Source: Tetraselmis striata
Taxonomy: Eukaryota; Chlorophyta; Chlorodendrophyceae; Chlorodendrales; Chlorodendraceae
Reading direction: 5' to 3'
NCBI GenBank assembly: GCA_006384855.1
Contig: VCJN01003309.1
Location: 62,001 to 126,000, forward strand
Length of the DNA: 64,000 nucleotides
The notes under the pieces were generated by a model that ran no database searches, was not told the DNA's origin, and was given only the letters and a program-made list of their open reading frames with translations. Positions 57,460 to 64,000 of this stretch are shown piece after piece. Within the stretch, counting starts at the first letter, position 1, and each line of letters opens with the position of its first letter. Made by a program: the position numbers and the translations under genes.

Positions 57460-57541
57460 CGATCGCGACTTTGTGCTTTGCTCTCTCAAGCACCACGTGG
57501 CTGCGTGGTGCTTGAGAGAGCAAAGCACAAAGTCGCGATCG
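57460..57541. repeat. Perfect 38-bp hairpin
   Basis: Arms 57460-57497 and 57504-57541 are exact inverse complements (left arm begins CGATCGCGACTTTGTGCTTT) around the 6-nt loop TGGCTG. No mismatch in 38 bp, in a region otherwise full of decayed sequence, so the structure is recent or conserved. Confidence 0.95.
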
Positions 57542-57915
57542 TAGAACTAAGATTCGTTTTTGGTCGGCGTCTAACGCACCAGCATCGGGCACGGGTGTCG
57601 GGGTCGTAACAAAGAACTGGGTGAATGTAGATGGATCGTCTGAGGTGTCAGATGGTGTTCGAGTCCGATTCGCAATTTATTGTGACAAGGCGTCGCTATT
57701 TTGATCGCATGGAAATAGGGCTCTGAGACTGTCGGTGGAAAAGGCGGTTCCTATTGCGTTGAATGCTTCACCTAGCTAGCATATTGCTGTCATGATCCGC
57801 CTTTGTGTATGTATATGTGCCTTCTTAAATATTCCGCAACATCGTCTAGCAATATAATAGGTCAAGTGTGAACACAACGAATGTTGGCATGTATGCAATA
57901 GGCCTCAATATACGA

Positions 57916-58190
57916 CGATCTTCCACATAATAGTTCGTCCTCATGTCGGAATTGTTTCGTTCGTATCATTTTGTTGTAGTAGAAATCTTTAACGCTATAC
58001 GGCGGGTGATAATCACTGAAAAGGATCAAACTTGGGGTCACAAGTTTATATACGATCGTCCACATAATAGTTCGTCCTCAAGTCGGAATTGTTTCGTTTT
58101 TAGCATTTTGTTGTAGTAGAAACCTTCAGCGCTGTACGACGGGTGGTAATCGTTGAAAAGTATCAAACTTGGGGTCACAAGTTTATATAC
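57916..58190. repeat. Two tandem ~137-bp repeats
   Basis: The block with CCACATAATAGTTCGTCCTC begins at 57916 and again at 58053. Both continue to CAAACTTGGGGTCACAAGTT. The copies differ by scattered substitutions. Confidence 0.92.
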
Positions 58191-60782
58191 GTGGCCGCCG
58201 CCCAATCGATAGACTCAAAGGTATGCATGTCAGATACCACGCACGTGAGGAAGAAGTCATTAGGTTTCCGTCAAAGGTATGGCTTCATGCGCACATGTTT
58301 TTGCGGACTTTATAGTCTTTACAATATTGGACAAATGTGACCTCTTCTAGTACATCCGGTCGGCATGTGTATTATCAATGTGTTTCAAGGCAGCCGGGGA
58401 CATTGTGAGTCGGCCTCTAATATAAATCGCTTGGCCGCTATAATGTTGGAAGAATTCCCAGCATTCATAAGTTTATACATCGTGATTCATCGGATGGCCG
58501 GCAGTTGCAGTGTGAATACGAAAGTATGCACAAAGAAAGACTCCGGGCCATCATAGGTCGTTCGTTTAATGTCATCGAAATTTCAGTCATAGAAACCGCG
58601 GGAGATAGATACATCGCGCAAGCGCATTTCCGTTCTTCTTCTGTCATGCTCTCTAGTCCAAAAAATGCGCGTATTGCCATCATCAATACATAGACATCCA
58701 TGTGCTGACTCATGCTTTCATTTGGTATTTAAATAAGTACAATCTCCATGCTTCGTTGGCTACATTTTGCATTTTCACATGAGCTCCCAATAGTAAGAAC
58801 AATTCCACGTGGTATGTATGGCACAACATTTCGGTTGCAACGTCTGGGGCGGTAATATTCGTATCGACTCGTTGTTTCGTTGTATTCTGATTTGTGTTGT
58901 CCTTGCGTTCGTAATACATGAAAGTGCAATCGACAACATCCCATCCTCCATGCATGCACTGTTTTTGCACGTGTAGTGTATTTGATTGTTTGCGCTCTGC
59001 GAGTTTTTACAATTGTGGACTAATCCATCTCGAGGTCCCGGCGGGATATTATTTCCACGTTCGGTAGTTTTTCCTGGTAGATGTGCTACAATTGTGTTCC
59101 AAACAGTTCCAACATCTGCATTATCTATCCATATGCTTATATGAGCGTGTAGCTATCCGCGACCTTGAACTTCAAATTCTATTATCCAATGCTTCACTCT
59201 ACCAAATATACCTTTTGATGCATACATATGCTTCGGAGGGATATGTGTTGTCTGAAATGTCATGGTTCGTTTGCAAAATGCTTCGGCGCTTTATTCAATT
59301 GGAACATGTTGCCAAGTCAAATAGCTAGGTGTTTTTGAATTCATTCTATATGTTATGTATATTTCAAAACACCTCCCACATAGCTTCATCGGAATTTGTT
59401 TTGTCCTCTGTCAAAGAAACAAAGATTGAGGGCATGCCGTATGTGTCAACACCGATCATAATGAGATCATTCAAATGGTTCTGATGCCACGACGGTGACT
59501 CATATATAGTGTGCGGTATCGAGTGTTTCACAACATTGGCATATAATTCTTCTTCTGGAGCGTCTGTGTGCCGTCGTTGGTATCGTGCTATATCTCGGGA
59601 TAGCATGCCTTTCTAGACATTATTGGCCACCCTGATGTGAGTACAATGTTGGTAAAGCATCAGCATGTAGGGGGCGTTCAACCTATGGCAAGTATAGAGC
59701 GACCTGATTCTATGTTGTGTGTTTATGAAGTATCATTTCACCATCTAATTGTCTTTTTGCGTGCGGAAATAAATGCGGGGAACATGTGCTCTCCATTTCA
59801 ACAGCATTGCTGTGCATATTAATATCGCTTGGGATCTCCATTCCTATCGACACATAGCAGTCTTCGCAACGCGCCGTTGCCATGTAGATATATACAGCAT
59901 TGCCAATGAAGAAATAACGATCGTCACTACTATCGTCCTCATTTACATGATGTGCATCAAAATCCACGCATATGGTGTGCAAATTGCGATTTTGTTCACT
60001 ACTTGAATTCTGCGTGTCTTCCAAAATGTTTTCGATGCTACCCGTACTAATTGCATTCGAGCACGACAAATGAGGGCCACGGGTGCTTGCCTTTCTCAAT
60101 AAGTCTTCAATGGTGCTAGAATAGTAAACGTTTGGCAGAGCCGCTTTTTCCATATCTCGCTCCATAAAGGAACAAGCATTTGGTACAATAGATTGACAGT
60201 GTATACGAAACATCTATGACCCGTTTCATTGCGGTCAGAAATTACGGCATATTTACTCATGTATATTGCGGTAATTGGCGACGAGCGGGGTGCATATATC
60301 AATGATCGTTCTTGCAAATTCCCTTGAAAATAGTGAAGTATCTCTTATTAGTAATTGTAATAAGCACATCTACGATCGGTAAGAAATGCAATACACTGAG
60401 GAGAGATCGAGGAATATCACACAGCATGTATGTTTCGCTTGGCATTGCAACAACGTATCATTTCTTTACTTCTTGTTTGAATTCATTATTTACACAATAT
60501 TTGCATATACATGCACACGTATTGCATGGTTGGACATTACAAAATTTGTGCAAATGGTGATGAGCTGTATTAAAACGGCATGTCACATAAATCAAATGAC
60601 TGTAGCGTAAAGCCATTGAAGTTATACGTTTCTAAACGAGGGTCAAAAGTTGAAATCACAGCGGTGACACAACAAAGGCATACATGCACGTCTTTGAATA
60701 ATGTCCGATCATAGTACTCTGATGTTGCATTCAGATGGTTTATGTTTGGATGAAAGCTTGGCAAGCCGTGTTCTTCCCACAT

Positions 60783-63320
60783 ATAAGCCTTGATATATAC
60801 ACCGTGTCATACACAAATATATGGACGGGATGAAAGGAAATTAATAGGGGTAGAAAAGTATAGAATGATTTGATTTTTAATTTCTTTTAACCCGCCATAC
60901 GACGTACAACCGCTTTGGATATCCCTTAATCTACGACAAATTTCGTCTCCTTTGCTCAAGCTCTGGTCAGATTTGGATTTTGTTTGCCTGGCGCAAGGCC
61001 AAAGCAAGCCTGTCCAGGCCTGAATTTTTCTCAACTTTGGTCAACTTTTCGTGAGGTTTGGATTTATTTGCTTGGCCCTATGCTAGTCGCAAGCCACTAC
61101 TCCATGTTTCTGAGTGCAGGAAACACACGCACACCACTGCAAAGCGCGTGCACTAATTCGGGACGGCTGGGTGCACGACGTCCATGAGTTGCGGCTTTTG
61201 ACCTGGGAAGGGAATAAGTGATTATCGGGCTGAAACGGTAAAACTACTAACACTACAACATCGTGCCTTTACCCACGGTGAGCGCAGCTGAGGACGATGT
61301 GCGATGTTCTAGCATTTTCCGGTGAATGTTTGAGACAAAGCTCCAAGGCAATCCCGGCCTAGTTTCTCTCAGCCCGAGTCAGTATATGTCAGCTGATCCA
61401 TTTCAACTTCTTCGGTTGTGTCGGTAGTCATGTCCTCCTGCACATAACACACAACCACAAATTAGATCGGTTACTCCACATAATTAGATAGACCTTACTC
61501 GTGATGTAAACCTCGCTTCTATCCGTAATGAACTGAATAATCACACTCATGTATACACGCGGATCCATTTTATTGTCAAAATTTTCGTACACATATTTTT
61601 TTACTCAATATCATCCACTTTCATAGAACCTCGTAAGCCTCATTTGTCATACTACAACATGTCACGTAACGACGAGGACATTGACGATGCCCGAACACAT
61701 GATGAATATGGTTCGCCTCACATTTTTGGTACAAGAGAAGAGCTACGGCGTTTGGTGGTGTGTCAGGAGCAACTAAAATTTCCGATATGTGACCATATAG
61801 TCGGACTCAAAAGATACTACGCGTGACGAGGGAGGTACAAAACTAGAGACACACAGCTTCGAAGTGAGGGCTCAAGGAGACAAAAAGGAAAGAGAAAGAG
61901 AGACAGACGGATAGTTGCGTATGCGATAGAGCTGCGCGAAACGACAAAAGACCACACGACCGGCAAACACAACGCCCGAGAAGAGTGAGCGAATATTATA
62001 CACCGACGGGATCCAAAGACACAGGTAGCCGGTCACTATAGGAATAACGAAACCTCGGAACACGGTGGCGGCGGTAACGTACCCCATACATGTGGGCGGT
62101 GATGCAGTTGGTGCGACATGACTGATGCCGCTCAGGATGACGGCGAGCCGCAGTGGCAATGTTCGCTGAGGCACGCGCGCCCGACCGTGGAAGACCACGC
62201 TCCACATATAAGTCCCAAACCACCAGCGGTGCATGCCTTGACCAAGTAACATACATAACACATTATTAGGTAACGAGGGCGGTGCTACGACCTGCCTAGC
62301 CCTTCTATAGCTGATGAGTAAGCAGGCAGTGCTGGCGCTAGCGGAGAGGGAATCAAAACAAGGAAACGAGAAACATACCGTAATAAGGCGAACCATACCT
62401 AGCTGCGGCGAACGTCTCACCTCCACGACAAGCGCTTCCTATTCGTCGAACACCGTTTCAGGTGCCTACTCCTGCTTGTACGGCGGCAAGATTAGCCGCT
62501 CCTCCCGCTCAGGGACGCGCGCGAGTGCTGGGTGAGTGCGCGGTGGGAGAGCGCGGGTGTCGCGCTGGAAGATCCTGCTTGGAAGGGAACATAAATGGTC
62601 CACCGGTAAGTGCTACCCGACAAGCAGGGACGCGATCGGTGCGCGTACGGTCATGCGACTGCCTTGTTCCGACATGCCGTATGATATACACCAATCGAAA
62701 TTATACGAAAACGCCAATTCACCACGAACACAACTTGGGTTTATCATTTCGTCGACGAACGTACACGCCATTATGCGTACAAATCACAATCACACCGCGC
62801 AAAACTGCCGATAACCACCATTGCAATTTCAGTACTTTCATCCATGTCACCATACGAGCCAATCATAAAAGCATACACACGATAGATCACCGGCCACTTA
62901 CACCTCGTGTTGCATCCGCAACGCAGTCGTACTTAATGCCACATACAGTGTGCGCGTACAACTACGATTCAACCTTTCCTTGATATGTGAAAATACGATT
63001 AATCATACGAAGCTACGTAAATTTCACTTTTTTGCTCCGTTTCGGTTTACGAAGGCACACGATTCAAAACACTTTTGGGAAAAGTTCTCCATTCTGGCAA
63101 GCCTCGTATAGCCGCACCGACATTCGTATACATGAAGATTTTTTCGAAGCACTTCAATAGGGCGATTCACGTGCTCTGGCAAATTTGGTGTCACCGTTCT
63201 AAACAATATATATACTTGTATGCATATGTGTATATACATTGGTACGTGTATTGGTGTGGATTACAGAAGGCCACTAAGAAATCCCCCACCGCTAAAGGCA
63301 GTAATACTACGTGATCAACA
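60783..63320. other. AT-rich region without a recognised gene
   Basis: Only short or unremarkable frames. The longest, 61872-62426 on the minus strand (184 residues, Cys/Val/Phe-rich), has no motif I know. A pair of related segments (TTTGGATTTTGTTTGCCTGG near 60974 and TTTGGATTTATTTGCTTGGC near 61057) suggests an old duplication. Confidence 0.4.
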
Positions 63321-63702
63321 CAAGCCGCTGAAAAGCGGCCCGCAACGCCGCATCACGAAGCGCGACGAAGGACGATGAGTTTTGCGCGCCCGGTTGAGAA
63401 TCCTAGCCAGGCGTGCACGCTTGTGCAAGGCACCCGGTGATCCACTGACGTGCTGTGCGGCTTCGGCCACGGGATGGCGGACAAATCTAACGCTGTCTGA
63501 TGAGGCAGCGTGCACGCTCTCGAGCCGCCACCACTAAGCTCAAGACCCCAAGAAATATCTTGCGAGTAGCGGAGTTAGGCCTTCTGGTGAGCCTGGGTGG
63601 TGAACCGATGAGCGGCGCCCTGCGATGATAGGGGCGGCGCCCCGATCCGCGGCCAAGCAACATATGCGACGAGAGCGCGCATTGTGCGGGCGCACCCCCT
63701 CA

Positions 63703-63936
63703 TTACTCACCTCGCTCACCCGTTGTGCCGAATACCATGCCCGTGTACTCCGTCATCAATGTCCATGATGTCCCGAAGTGGGCCCTTCTGTCCCGGCTGC
63801 GTGTTGTGCCATGCCGCATCCCGCATTGCCATCCCCCGTTGCATTGAAACCGACCCACAGCCGTGGCCCCGGGCCCTATTGCAGTGGAACTAACCCCGTA
63901 CCGCATGGTCTTGAACTCCAACATCGTGGGCTCCAA
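63703..63936 (-). CDS. Possible exon of an unknown gene
   Basis: A 77-residue open frame starting MEPTMLEFKTMRYGVSSTAI and ending at a strong splice donor on the minus strand (GAGCGAG/GTGAGTAATG, about 63703-63712). The Gly/Arg/Thr-rich sequence with FQCNGGWQCGM is not recognised. It could be the first exon of a minus-strand gene continuing left, but no following exon was identified. Confidence 0.3.
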   Translation of the reverse strand: MEPTMLEFKTMRYGVSSTAIGPGATAVGRFQCNGGWQCGMRHGTTRSRDRRAHFGTSWTLMTEYTGMVFGTTGERGE

Positions 63937-64000
63937 GCTCTAATAATCATAGTTCCCGTTCACGACATTAAACGCCCGGAGAGAAAGCTCTGCGTTTGGC

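Larger units (their letters stand above)
57300..60782 (-). mobile_element. Decayed Helitron (Rep region on minus strand)
   Basis: Helitron-type protein pieces in order on the minus strand: a Cys-containing N-terminal stretch (SEYYDRTLFKDVHVCLCCVT, 60570-60782); a charged region (59710-60213); WHQNHLNDLIMIGVDTYGMP then SIFVSLTED (59364-59606), the conserved pre-Rep block; IFGRVKHWIIEFEVQGRG-stop-LHAHISIW near 59115-59215, the rolling-circle Rep HUH-type motif (His-Ala-His at 59141-59149); ELFLLLGAHVKMQNVANEAW (58710-58970); and YLSPAVSMTEISM (58465-58713). A PIF1 helicase was not found. Stops (for example TAG at 59153-59155) and frame changes show it is dead. The ends (5'-TC, 3'-CTRR hairpin) were not located. 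The limits given are those of the recognisable protein pieces, extended to the hairpin. Confidence 0.72.

Noticed and set aside
57460-57541. Helitron 3' terminal hairpin
   Set aside because: Arms are 38 bp, far longer than the usual short Helitron hairpin, and no CTRR end follows at the right distance.
61872-62426. 184-codon minus-strand frame
   Set aside because: Composition and lack of motifs give no support for a protein; kept only as part of an unannotated region.

Overview
The window is nuclear DNA of a green alga (Chlorophyta). The evidence is: spliced host genes with many short exons and GT-AG (a few GC-AG) introns; GC-rich coding sequence; a leishmanolysin-type protease followed by a Pro-Ser-Thr-rich tail typical of algal extracellular proteins; two DIRS elements of the PAT (split direct repeat) class; and dozens of G or C homopolymer runs, mostly inside introns and repeats. 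It is an accessory, transposon-rich region. Only three host genes are well supported.

Layout. 1-136: end of an inverted PAT-type element. 137-900: AT-rich organelle-like fragment with an rps2-like remnant and a tRNA-Phe-like sequence. 902-8958: two divergent spliced genes whose large introns are filled with the same ~25-bp satellite; the plus gene belongs to a transposase-like family (IDxMDxxK, QMDNxxRENKN and GHTxExVDQ motifs) and the minus gene is unknown. 8953-28546: a PAT-type DIRS element carrying two nested insertions in its tyrosine recombinase region: a CACTA/EnSpm-like DNA transposon (13240-25090, with terminal inverted repeats and a TAG target duplication) and an ORF1-only LINE-like element (about 25134-27930). 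The CACTA element holds a 4.5-kb minisatellite with higher-order structure. 29568-31692: leishmanolysin-like metalloprotease. 33.5-39.4 kb: LINE fragments, an inverted pair of ~0.9-kb elements and a fold-back MITE. 39892-43494: a second, smaller PAT-type element without a visible reverse transcriptase. 43863-47150: a 5'-truncated LINE with RT, flanked by a 15-bp target duplication. 47661-49437 (+): TLC-domain membrane protein. 50589-56267 (-): tubulin-folding cofactor E, ten exons with all phases consistent, two tRNA-derived SINEs in one intron. 57.3-60.8 kb: AT-richer decayed Helitron on the minus strand. 60.8-64 kb: mostly anonymous, with one possible exon near the right end.

The TLC gene and TBCE are convergent neighbours with no evident functional link. 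The remaining content reads as layers of insertion. Nesting gives relative ages: the PAT element came first, with the CACTA element and the LINE-like element inserted into it later. Target duplications date several LINE copies as fairly recent. Unusual points are micro-insertions of 28-61 bp with clean target duplications, strand-biased C-tracts in introns, and the satellite-bearing two-gene unit at the left.
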